From assembly GCA_025928535.1 (NCBI GenBank), contig JAICJJ010000100.1:1-8099 (forward strand): 8,099 nt of DNA, in the 5' to 3' direction. Each line of letters starts with the position of its first letter. The stretch's first letter is position 1. The notes beneath the pieces were generated by a model. It did no database searches. It saw only the letters and a list, made by a program, of their open reading frames with translations, and was not told the DNA's origin. This document shows positions 1 through 5,632 of this stretch, one piece after another. Both the position numbers and the translations under genes were made by a program. The stretch comes from Thermomicrobiales bacterium. Its GTDB lineage: Bacteria > Chloroflexota > Chloroflexia > Thermomicrobiales > UBA6265.

Positions 1-77
1 ACAGCGCTCAGCACGGTCCGGCGAGACCCGGAGGTCTTCAGAGAACGCAGGACAAAGGCGAGCCGATCGGCGTCCAT
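1..77 (-). CDS. Cysteine-rich exported protein, N-terminus only (cut by window edge)
   Basis: The first 25 codons of a minus-strand gene are visible and read MDADRLAFVLRSLKTSGSRR followed by TVLSA, after which the window ends. A ribosome binding site AAAGGA lies 8 bases before the ATG. The peptide closely matches the start of the next gene upstream on this strand (MDANRLASLLRSLKAASSRR, start 1051), and the bases just before both ATGs are almost the same (GGRTCTGAACG). It is therefore a paralogue of that secreted cysteine-rich protein, and the SRRT segment is the beginning of its export signal. The cysteine-rich body lies outside the window, so no function can be read. The start and family membership are well supported by the paralogue; the length is unknown. 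Confidence 0.8.
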   Translation of the reverse strand, partial: MDADRLAFVLRSLKTSGSRRTVLSA

Positions 78-134
78 CGTTCAGATCCTTTAGTCAGAGA
101 CGCTGTTATGGAGTCATCGTGACAATTAATCTTC

Positions 135-140
135 AGAATA
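135..140 (-). promoter_or_regulatory. Putative -10 element for the gene starting at 77
   Basis: On the minus strand the sequence TGCTATTCT gives a TATTCT -10-like hexamer preceded by TG two bases upstream, as in extended -10 promoters. It lies 57 bases before the ATG at 77, inside the most AT-rich patch of this end (about 114-150). No good -35 hexamer is visible at 17 bases. Three copies of GTCTGAT lie just upstream, between 154 and 180. The call rests on position and sequence likeness only. Confidence 0.35.
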
Positions 141-146
141 GCAGAT

Positions 147-368
147 ATGGACGATCAGACCATCAGACGATGGATCAGACTGGCGGCATTCGTGGCAGCC
201 GGATCGCTCCCGGCACGGACAGGGCAAGGCGTCGGCAGTCGCTGTTCGATAGGACACGGCTGCGGGCAAAGTTGTTGCAACGACGGCTACCTTCACTGCT
301 TTCCCCGCTGCAGCCACACGACAGCGCCACGCCGGGAAACCGGGTCGCCCGTATGCTGCTCACGCTGA
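147..368 (+). CDS. Doubtful small cysteine-rich ORF on the opposite strand
   Basis: This 73-residue frame begins MDDQTIRRWIRLAAFVAAGS, which reads like a short basic and hydrophobic export signal. It continues with eight cysteines in the pattern C-x5-C-x3-CC-x6-C-x3-C, ending near a CC pair. It fills the gap between the divergent gene starting at 77 and the convergent gene ending at 389, and it resembles its neighbours in having MDD at the start and many cysteines. Against it: no Shine-Dalgarno sequence precedes the ATG, third codon positions are not strongly GC, and cysteine codons arise easily by chance in GC-rich DNA. It may be a chance ORF, a decayed relative of the neighbouring family, or a real small secreted peptide. 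Confidence 0.2.
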   Translation: MDDQTIRRWIRLAAFVAAGSLPARTGQGVGSRCSIGHGCGQSCCNDGYLHCFPRCSHTTAPRRETGSPVCCSR

Positions 369-388
369 TCTCGAAGGCGGCACAGCGG

Positions 389-1051
389 TCAGGCCGGCAA
401 GGCGCAGAAGGTGGTCTTGTCGTTGCAGATGCAGACGCCTCCACGCTTGAACGTGGCGCAGAACGCTCCGGTTCCCAAGGCGGCGATGCATTGACGATTG
501 CTCGTGCAGCCGCAGGTCATTGGCGAGAGGCGACCGCACCGAGTCCGGCCGCCCCCGATCGACCGCAAGCAGAGGGCAGCGCCATCACGCCCGCAGTGCG
601 GGGTCCCATCCGCGCAATAATCGCTGGTGGGGATACAGGTCAGGCTCTGGCAGACGTAGCCGACGCAAACGAGATCTGCGGAGCAATCATCGTTGGATTG
701 GCACGATTGCCCGGCATCGGCAATGTGCGCCAGGCATTCGAACGGCGGAGCCCCGGTGAAGCAAGCGCCGCTGCAACAGCCGTTCTGGTTCGTCGAGCAA
801 TTGCCGCCAGCGGGCAGACAGGCCGGCTGAGGAGTGCAATCGCCGCTCAAGCAGCGGCCAGTCGCCTTGCAGGGAGCGTCGTCCGGTTTGCCCTTGCACG
901 GATTCTTCTTGCGCCTCTTTCTGGACGCTGCCTCGGCTTGCGTCAGTCGCTGCAGCATGGCTGGTCCGCCGAGCACGACGCCCAGAGCGGTCCGGCGAGA
1001 ACTGGCCGCTTTCAGGGAACGAAGGAGCGAAGCGAGACGGTTGGCGTCCAT
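389..1051 (-). CDS. Exported cysteine-rich repeat protein (220 aa)
   Basis: The protein begins MDANRLASLLRSLKAASSRR, followed by a hydrophobic stretch around residues 22-40 ending in an alanine-rich cleavage-like region, so it is probably exported. The SRRTALGVV segment resembles a weak twin-arginine signal. A basic patch (SRKRRKK, about residues 43-49) follows, and then a body with 26 cysteines in 220 residues, in repeats such as GNCSTNQNGCCSGAC and SCQSNDDCSADLVC. Such spacing suggests a disulfide-stabilised extracellular protein built from small knots. No catalytic motif is seen, and its job is unknown. The ATG has GAGGG eight bases upstream. The gene is one of five minus-strand cysteine-rich genes in tandem and lies 93 bp after the gene ending at 1145. 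Long frames on the plus strand across it are shadows. Confidence 0.82.
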   Translation of the reverse strand: MDANRLASLLRSLKAASSRRTALGVVLGGPAMLQRLTQAEAASRKRRKKNPCKGKPDDAPCKATGRCLSGDCTPQPACLPAGGNCSTNQNGCCSGACFTGAPPFECLAHIADAGQSCQSNDDCSADLVCVGYVCQSLTCIPTSDYCADGTPHCGRDGAALCLRSIGGGRTRCGRLSPMTCGCTSNRQCIAALGTGAFCATFKRGGVCICNDKTTFCALPA

Positions 1052-1115
1052 CGTTCAGACCCTCACGTCGGAGGCGATTTGTCTGGTTCAGCGTGCCAAT
1101 CATCCGGCAGCATAG

Positions 1116-1121
1116 AGAATA
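1116..1121 (-). promoter_or_regulatory. Putative -10 element for the gene starting at 1051
   Basis: A TATTCT hexamer, identical to the one upstream of the paralogue that starts at 77, lies 65 bases before this ATG in the 93-bp gap between two cysteine-rich genes. A second possible hexamer, TATGCT, lies at 1113-1108. No convincing -35 sequence is visible. It suggests that this gene can be transcribed separately from the genes upstream of it. Confidence 0.3.
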
Positions 1122-1144
1122 ATGCTGGCGGCCTCGCGTCGCCC

Positions 1145-1582
1145 TCAGACCGTACAGACGGGAAAACAGAGATTGCCGGCCTTCCCTGCCGGACAGCAGC
1201 GCTGGTCGTCGACCAGGATGCACGCCTCGCCGGCAGCGCAATCCGTGTCCCGCGTGCATTTGTTCGTGGACGAGCAGGTCGCCGGTTCGAAGATCGTGAT
1301 CGTGTTCACGCACACAGCCTTGCCCGTCGTGGTCCAGACGCAAGCGCAGCGCTCGGTCTCGGTCCGCGACTTGCACAAGACGACGTGCGGCGTCTCGCAC
1401 AGCTTCGGACAGCGCGCGCAGAGCGGCGCTTTCTTCTTCCGTTTCCGAGCCGCCACGTCCGGCGCGACCAAGCCGACGACGCCGGCGAGGGCGACCATGG
1501 GCAGCCGGCGCAGCAATCTCCGGCGGGGGGCAGGCGTGGGAGCGCGGCCGCAAATCGGATCGTCGTGATCGTTCGCCTGCAC
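1145..1582 (-). CDS. Exported cysteine-rich protein (145 aa)
   Basis: A GTG start at 1582 is chosen because GGAGG lies seven bases upstream. The protein has an arginine-rich N-terminus (PAPRRRLLRRL, about residues 17-27), a hydrophobic segment (about 28-44) ending in Ala residues, and then the basic run ARKRKKK, matching the signal-plus-basic-patch layout of its neighbours. The remainder carries 16 cysteines, including CACVWTTTGKAVC (C-x-C-x9-C), CTRDTDC and a CC pair. The gene at 1617-2138 has the same order (CLCMQSTSGVVHC, CKRDQDC, CC), so the two are paralogues. Only 34 bp separate it from that gene's stop, which suggests one transcript. A function cannot be inferred; an extracytoplasmic, disulfide-bonded structure is likely. 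Confidence 0.78.
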   Translation of the reverse strand: MQANDHDDPICGRAPTPAPRRRLLRRLPMVALAGVVGLVAPDVAARKRKKKAPLCARCPKLCETPHVVLCKSRTETERCACVWTTTGKAVCVNTITIFEPATCSSTNKCTRDTDCAAGEACILVDDQRCCPAGKAGNLCFPVCTV

Positions 1583-1616
1583 GGCAATTCCTCCACTCGG
1601 CGACGGATCAGCCGTC

Positions 1617-2138
1617 CTACAACTGCCCGCCCACGCCCGCCAGGAGCGATCCGGCGCGCCGAGCGCGACCGGCGGTCGTCAGGTTGAGACAGCTGCTCAC
1701 GCAGATGTTGACCTGCGCTTGCGTCGTCGGGTCCGCGCAGCAGGGGCTGCCCGCTGTCCCGATGCAAAAGTCGCCCAGTCCTTGCGCGACGCAATCCTGG
1801 TCGCGCTTGCAGTCATTCGGGGCGCCGACCGGGGGACAGACGGCGCTCGCTCCATCGACGCAGTGGACCACGCCGCTCGTCGATTGCATGCAGAGGCAAT
1901 CCGTGTTCTTGAAGTTGCACAGCAGTTGCGAGGGAACCGGCGCGCACAGGGAGCCGCAGCCGGAGCCGCAAACGCCCTCGCCCGCGGCCGCCTGCGTGTC
2001 GCCCAAGCCGGCGGTCGCGACCAGCGCGCCGCCGGCCGCGCTCCGCAGCACTCGTCGCCGCGAGGTCGAACGCGGTGATTCCCCCGGCGAAGCGCCCGGC
2101 AACCGGTTGATCCATGCGTCGAACCGTCGCCTGTCCAT
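1617..2138 (-). CDS. Exported cysteine-rich protein with twin-arginine-like signal (173 aa)
   Basis: The ATG at 2138 is preceded by GGGGAGGG at normal spacing. The protein starts MDRRRFDAWINRL, as family members do, and carries SRRRVLRSAAGGALVATAGL at about residues 26-45. This is a twin-arginine-type signal with a moderately hydrophobic core and an Ala-rich end, so export of a folded protein by Tat is plausible. Fifteen cysteines follow, including CLCMQSTSGVVHC (C-x-C-x9-C), CKRDQDC and a CC pair, the same order as the downstream gene ending at 1145. The last 20 or so residues (AGRARRAG...) are cysteine-free and low in complexity. No enzyme motif is seen. It sits second in the run of minus-strand cysteine-rich genes, and its stop is 34 bp before the next start. 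Confidence 0.8.
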   Translation of the reverse strand: MDRRRFDAWINRLPGASPGESPRSTSRRRVLRSAAGGALVATAGLGDTQAAAGEGVCGSGCGSLCAPVPSQLLCNFKNTDCLCMQSTSGVVHCVDGASAVCPPVGAPNDCKRDQDCVAQGLGDFCIGTAGSPCCADPTTQAQVNICVSSCLNLTTAGRARRAGSLLAGVGGQL

Positions 2139-2296
2139 GACACCCTCCCCAACCTAAGTCGCCGCAGCGTCAGCGGAGGGCTGCGCCGCCCGACGCGACC
2201 TCAGCCTGTCGACATGGTCCGTGCGCGGCGCCAATCCGCTCGATCTTCGTCCCGCGGGCATAGCGAAGACGCCGCCCGACCTGCGCGAAAACGGGG

Positions 2297-2787
2297 TCAT
2301 CGGCACGGGTTGGCGCATTCCGTGCCCTGGCACGTACCGTTGATGCAGGCGTAGCCGGCGCCGAAGCCCTGACAATCCGCTTTGCTCGTGCAACTATGGC
2401 CGGCGCAGCCGATGTCGGTGGGCGCGATGATGCACGCTGTGCCGCCGGAGCAATCGGCGCTGCTGGAGCAGCCATTGGTGGCGACGCTGCTGCCACAGAA
2501 GCCCGTGCCTCGGTGGTCGCAAAGCAGACGCAACCCTTGGTCCGGCAATGCTGGAACCGGGTGGTCGAAGAGCACGTTCCGGCGCAATGGCAGGGCGACG
2601 CATGGTCGGCGGTCGTCAGCCATGTGCCGCCCTTTTTCGCGCATTTCTTCCTGGCGCTGCGAGCGAGGGAGTCATCCGCCTTGGCGGACGAAACGACGGC
2701 CGCCGCGGCGGCCAGCAGGAGCGGGCGGCGACCAACCCTCTCGGCGTCAAGCCGACCCGCGAAGTTGGAGAGGAAACGCCCCGGCAC
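2297..2787 (-). pseudogene. Cysteine-rich exported protein gene with an apparent one-base frameshift
   Basis: Two minus-strand frames must be joined to give a family-like protein. The first runs from a GTG at 2787 (GAAGGG nine bases upstream) through the N-terminus RFLSNFAGRLDAERVGRRPL, an alanine-rich hydrophobic segment (about residues 22-37), and a body containing CHCAGTC and KGCVCFATTE. The second continues GTGFCGSSVATNGC through CTSKADC and CINGTCQGTECANPCR to a TGA at 2297. Adding one base near 2509 restores a protein of about 163 residues. The repaired core CVCFATTEGTGFC has nine residues between its second and third cysteines, exactly as in the two neighbouring paralogues, which strongly supports the join. 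A further in-frame ATG exists at 2856, but the family-like N-terminus favours the GTG. Without repair, the first frame reads on, with few cysteines, to about 2170. A real mutation, a sequencing error or, less likely, programmed frameshifting could explain it. Confidence 0.7.
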
Positions 2788-2865
2788 TGGTCGTTGCCCT
2801 TCACGAGAGAGGCGTGACCATGGTATGGAAATACTCCCATCACGCAAAAAACACAAGCGCCAGAA

Positions 2866-2889
2866 GGCGGCGAGCGCCGTCTTTTCTTT
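2866..2889 (+). terminator. Terminator-like hairpin in the divergent intergenic region
   Basis: GGCGGC (2866-2871), loop GAGC and GCCGTC (2876-2881), with one G-T pair, form a compact GC stem followed by TTTTCTTT on the plus strand. An A-rich stretch lies at 2845-2853 on the other side, so weak action on the minus strand is also possible. No plus-strand gene lies directly upstream. It could shield the AI-2E gene promoter from read-through, or act in the leader of the minus-strand gene starting at 2787. Confidence 0.4.
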
Positions 2890-2930
2890 GTCGAGGCGGC
2901 ATCAGCGGCGATGAAGAAGCCGTGGGCGCT

Positions 2931-2939
2931 TGCTACACT
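2931..2939 (+). promoter_or_regulatory. Putative extended -10 promoter for the AI-2E/MBL gene pair
   Basis: TGCTACACT matches the extended -10 form TGnTANNNT. It lies 49 bases before the chosen ATG at 2989 and downstream of the terminator-like hairpin at 2866-2889. The hexamer at -35 distance (ATGAAG) is poor. The same GCTA core occurs before two other genes in this window, at 142-135 on the minus strand and at 5527-5533. Confidence 0.4.
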
Positions 2940-2988
2940 GTCGATCGGGAACGGTGCGGCGGGGCGACGCGCGGGGCGGGAGGCGCCG

Positions 2989-4131
2989 ATGGCGATGGGC
3001 GAGCCGGCGCCGGCTGGTGAACGGCTGCGCCGGGTGGTGCGACAAGGGCCGGTGTCGATCGACATCACCGGTCGATCGATCGTCTTGCTGCTGGCGATCG
3101 CGGCCGCGATCTGGCTCGGCTTCCACCTGCCGCACGTTCTCGTCGTCGTCGGCATGGCCTGGCTGCTGGCGACGGCGATCGACGGACCGGTCACGTGGCT
3201 GGCCGAGCGGACCGTGCCGCGGCCGGTCGGCATCTTCCTCGTCTACGCCCTCCTCATCGCGACGGTCGTCCTCGTCGGCGCTGTCATCGTGCCGATCGTG
3301 CGCGGCGAATTGAGCGCGTTCCGGGCCGATCTGCCGCGCAACACCTTCGAACTGGAGCGGATGATCGATCGCTACGTGCCGGGCTCGGGCGATCTCTTTT
3401 CGGCCAGCGCCTTGGCCGATCAATTGAGCGGGCAAGCCGGCACGGCGGCGGTGCGCCTGACTTCGGTGACGATCGGCGTCGCCACGTCGCTGGCGCTGTT
3501 GTTCGTCACCTTCGTCGTCGCCTTTTTTCTCGCCGTCGATCCGACGATGACGGAACGGACGCTGGCTCGCGTGCTGCCGTCGGAAACCTTCGCCCGGGTC
3601 GCGCCGGCGGTCGAGGAAAGCCGCCGCCGGATCGGCGGCTGGGCGCGTGGGCAGGTGCTGATCGCCCTCATTTTCGGCACGGCGATGGGACTCGGTCTGA
3701 AGGCGCTCGGCGTCCACTACGCCATTTCGCTCGGCGTGATCGCGGCGGCGCTCGAAATCGTGCCCTATCTGGGCGGCGCGATCACCGTCGCGCTGGCGGT
3801 GCTGGCGGCGCTGTCGGTCGGGCCGGCGCAGGTGATCGGGGTGATCGTGCTCTATGTCGTGCTGGTCAACCTCGAATCGCACATCCTCTCGCCATTGCTG
3901 TACGGCAAGGCGGTCGGGCTGCCGCCGGTGGCGATCCTGCTCGCGTTGCTGACCGGGGTGGAACTGCTCGGCATCATCGGCGCGCTCGTCGCCGTGCCGG
4001 TCGCCGTGGTCGTCGCGGTGCTGTTCGACGCGTTCGTGCCCGATCCACGCCGCGCCCCGGCGACGCCGCCAGCGCGCGGCGTGGGGGGCGAAGCCGGCGA
4101 TGAGCCGGAGCGAGGAGAATGTCTGCGATGA
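2989..4131 (+). CDS. AI-2E family transporter (PerM/TqsA-like membrane protein)
   Basis: A 380-residue polytopic inner-membrane protein of the AI-2E exporter/permease family (COG0628 type), whose members are linked to autoinducer-2 export, ion/proton antiport or unknown transport. Hydrophobic segments are visible at about 31-64, 79-104, 160-184, 222-241, 244-278, 281-295 and 311-349. The loop at about 105-158 and the segment AVEESRRRIGGWARGQ before the fifth group are in the usual places. Family hallmarks are EIVPYLGG (256-263) and the C-terminal GKAVGLPPVAILLALLTG followed by GIIGALVAVPVA. The ATG at 2989 is preferred over an upstream ATG at 2911 because GGGAGG lies five bases before it and the extra 26 residues look non-native. 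The last 30 residues are a Pro/Gly/Arg-rich cytoplasmic tail. The stop overlaps the next gene's ATG. The substrate cannot be told from sequence. Confidence 0.9.
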   Translation: MAMGEPAPAGERLRRVVRQGPVSIDITGRSIVLLLAIAAAIWLGFHLPHVLVVVGMAWLLATAIDGPVTWLAERTVPRPVGIFLVYALLIATVVLVGAVIVPIVRGELSAFRADLPRNTFELERMIDRYVPGSGDLFSASALADQLSGQAGTAAVRLTSVTIGVATSLALLFVTFVVAFFLAVDPTMTERTLARVLPSETFARVAPAVEESRRRIGGWARGQVLIALIFGTAMGLGLKALGVHYAISLGVIAAALEIVPYLGGAITVALAVLAALSVGPAQVIGVIVLYVVLVNLESHILSPLLYGKAVGLPPVAILLALLTGVELLGIIGALVAVPVAVVVAVLFDAFVPDPRRAPATPPARGVGGEAGDEPERGECLR

Positions 4132-4922
4132 CCGGTCGAGTTGATCCGCACGGCAGCATTTCGATCCAGTCGATCGGCGGCCCGACCGCGGTGCTCGAAA
4201 TGTGCGGCTTGCGGCTGCTGACTGACCCGACGTTCAGTCCGCCCGGCGACTACCTGAGCGGCTCCGGCGCCGTGCTGACCAAGACCGCCGGGCCGGCGCT
4301 GTCCCCGGAGCAGATTGGCCCGATCGACATCGTGCTGCTTTCGCACGATCAGCACGCCGACAACCTCGACGACGCCGGCCGCGCGTTGCTCGATCGGGCC
4401 GGCGTCGTCCTGACTACGCCGGGCGGGGCCGAACGCCTCGGCGGAGCCAGCCGCGGCCTCGCGCCCTGGGAATCGATCGACGTTCCCTACCCCGGCGGCG
4501 GAACCTTGCGGATCACCGCGACGCCGGCGTTGCACGGCCCGAAAGCCTTCGCCCATCTGCTGGCCGACGTCGCCGGTTTCGTGCTCGCCGCCGACGGCGC
4601 GCCGACGGTCTACGTCAGCGGCGACAATGCGTCGCTCGACATCGTGCGGGAAATCGGCGAGCGGCTGGGGCCGATCGACGTCGCCATCCTCTTCGCCGGG
4701 GCGGCGCAAACCGCGCGCATTCCGAACCAGAATCTGACGCTCGGCAGCGCCGAGGCGGCCGAGGCGGCGAAGATCCTCCGCGCCTCGACCGTCGTGCCGC
4801 TTCATTTCAACGGCTGGACGCATTTCACCGAAGGCGCCGACGATCTGCGCCAGGCGTTCGCCGACGCGGGCCTCGCCGACCGTCTCGTCTTGCTTGAACC
4901 TGGCGAGTCCGCCAGGTTGTGA
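4128..4922 (+). CDS. MBL-fold (metallo-beta-lactamase superfamily) hydrolase, UlaG-like
   Basis: A 264-residue cytoplasmic protein with the order of motifs of the UlaG-like metallo-beta-lactamase fold: SIGGPTAVLEMCGLRLLTDP (about 15-34, with Asp33), the metal loop SHDQHADNLD (72-81), His136, YVSGDN (162-167, with Asp166) and the C-terminal PLHFNGWTHF (224-233, with His226 and His232). The usual HxHxDH is altered, with Gln75 where the second His is expected, although His73, His76 and Asp78 remain. It may be a subfamily with different metal ligands. The substrate is unknown; related proteins hydrolyse lactones or phosphodiesters. The ATG at 4128 is chosen over 4119 because AGGAG lies ten bases before the former and only one before the latter. 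The start forms ATGA with the transporter's stop, so the two are probably translationally coupled. Confidence 0.85.
   Translation: MTGRVDPHGSISIQSIGGPTAVLEMCGLRLLTDPTFSPPGDYLSGSGAVLTKTAGPALSPEQIGPIDIVLLSHDQHADNLDDAGRALLDRAGVVLTTPGGAERLGGASRGLAPWESIDVPYPGGGTLRITATPALHGPKAFAHLLADVAGFVLAADGAPTVYVSGDNASLDIVREIGERLGPIDVAILFAGAAQTARIPNQNLTLGSAEAAEAAKILRASTVVPLHFNGWTHFTEGADDLRQAFADAGLADRLVLLEPGESARL
4897..4918 (+). terminator. Perfect 9-bp hairpin over the 3' end of the MBL gene
   Basis: AACCTGGCG, loop AGTC, CGCCAGGTT form a perfect 9-bp stem that ends one base before the TGA stop of the MBL-fold gene. It encodes the last residues of the protein as well. No run of T follows, so it is not a classical intrinsic terminator. 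It may stabilise the mRNA end, pause polymerase or act with another factor. Confidence 0.45.
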
Positions 4923-4964
4923 ACGCAGACAGCGCGGCGATCGCGTCGCGCTCGGGTGTTGTTT

Positions 4965-5042
4965 GTCATCCTGACGGAGGAAGGATCTCGTCGATCGTCC
5001 GCATCGAAGAACGAGATGCTTCGGCTGCGGCCTCAGCATGAC
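4965..5042. repeat. REP-like intergenic inverted repeat (78 bp)
   Basis: Two nested arms are visible. GTCATCCTGA (4965-4974) pairs with TCAGCATGAC (5033-5042) at 9 of 10 bases, and AAGGATCTCGT (4981-4991) pairs with ACGAGATGCTT (5011-5021) at 10 of 11. A 19-base loop lies between the inner arms. It occupies the 200-bp convergent gap between the MBL-fold gene and the cupin gene, where nothing else is seen. From memory it resembles a GTCATCCTGA...GGATCTC inverted repeat scattered between genes in many bacterial genomes, so further copies in this genome are expected. As a strong two-arm hairpin between converging genes it may also stop transcription from both sides. Confidence 0.7.
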
Positions 5043-5122
5043 GAAGAGGGGGCGATGCGCGAATCGGCCGACCGGGCCTTCGCCGGCCATTGGACGATGA
5101 TGCTTCTCGTTGGCCAGACGAC

Positions 5123-5449
5123 TCACTCTGCCGGACGGTGCGTCGCGTAGAACTTCCGGACCGGCTCGACCGTCTCCCAGGTTCCGCGAAAGCCGCACGG
5201 AATGACGAACGCGTCGCCCGCTTCGTACAACTGGCTTTCGCCGTCGGCGTCGGTGATCCGGACCTTGCCGGCGAGGAGCACGCAGAGTTCGTCTTCCTCG
5301 TAGGCGATCGGCGCCGAGCGGGGCGCGGGATCGGCCCAGAAACCCGACTCGAACGCGCCGGACGGATCGCGATACCAGGCGTGGGTCGTTTCCCGATCCG
5401 GCGCGGCCGGGGCGTTGCGATCGAACCGGATCGAGTGAATCGTCGGCAT
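5123..5449 (-). CDS. Cupin domain protein (COG3450/cupin_3 type)
   Basis: A 108-residue single-domain cupin. The core matches the cupin_3 (DUF861) pattern: EDELCVLLAGKVRITDADGE (residues 52-71), then YEAGDAFVIPCGFRGTWETVEPVRKFY (75-101), giving the two conserved beta-barrel motifs with the G-x-x-x-I and PGD-like turn (here AGD) and the FKGTWE-like FRGTWE. The two histidines of the classical first cupin motif are absent, as is common in this group, so metal binding is uncertain. The only residues resembling ligands are acidic (EED, 51-53). The ATG at 5449 has AAGGAG five bases upstream. The gene is divergent from the sugar isomerase (183 bp between starts) and may share its control region. Relatives include ureidoglycine aminohydrolase-like and EutQ-like proteins, but no substrate can be assigned here. 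Confidence 0.87.
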   Translation of the reverse strand: MPTIHSIRFDRNAPAAPDRETTHAWYRDPSGAFESGFWADPAPRSAPIAYEEDELCVLLAGKVRITDADGESQLYEAGDAFVIPCGFRGTWETVEPVRKFYATHRPAE

Positions 5450-5507
5450 GACTTCTCCTTGCAGGCGTTCGGTCACGCCTCGAAATATTGGATGCGCGGC
5501 CGGCCGG

Positions 5508-5533
5508 TTGGCTCCGGCAGCGTAGGCTATGAT
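5508..5533 (+). promoter_or_regulatory. Putative promoter for the isomerase gene
   Basis: A TATGAT -10-like hexamer at 5528-5533, within GGCTATGAT, lies in the 183-bp divergent region between the cupin and isomerase genes, about 100 bases before the isomerase ATG. The closest -35-like sequence is TTGGCT (5508-5513), but its 14-base spacing is short, so only the -10 is reasonably supported. Confidence 0.35.
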
Positions 5534-5632
5534 GCGCCATCGTTTGCGACGCCGAACAGTTCCGGTCGCGATCAGGAGCCGGGCATGGCGTCGCGAGCGG
5601 ACGCGATCGTTCGTCCACGGGGGAGTGAGCAG

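Noticed and set aside
119..149. Promoter for the plus-strand ORF at 147, from GTGACAATTAATC (tac-like -35 region)
   Set aside because: The -35 match is good, but there is no fitting -10 before the ATG, and the -10 distance would fall on the start codon itself. The AT-rich patch is explained as well by the minus-strand promoter.
119..1687. A 522-residue open frame on the plus strand across the cysteine-rich genes
   Set aside because: It is antisense to two minus-strand genes with good ribosome binding sites, signals and cysteine patterns. The product is Arg/Ala/Gly-rich with no domain, as expected of a shadow frame in GC-rich DNA.
3852..5618. A 588-residue open frame on the minus strand
   Set aside because: It runs antisense to the end of the AI-2E gene and the whole MBL-fold gene and then crosses the cupin gene in the wrong frame. 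The composition is low-complexity Arg/Ala/Gly with no recognisable motif.
5090..5632. In-frame upstream extension of the isomerase by 181 residues
   Set aside because: It passes through the antisense of the cupin gene and the divergent promoter region. The family N-terminus and a good ribosome binding site are at 5633.
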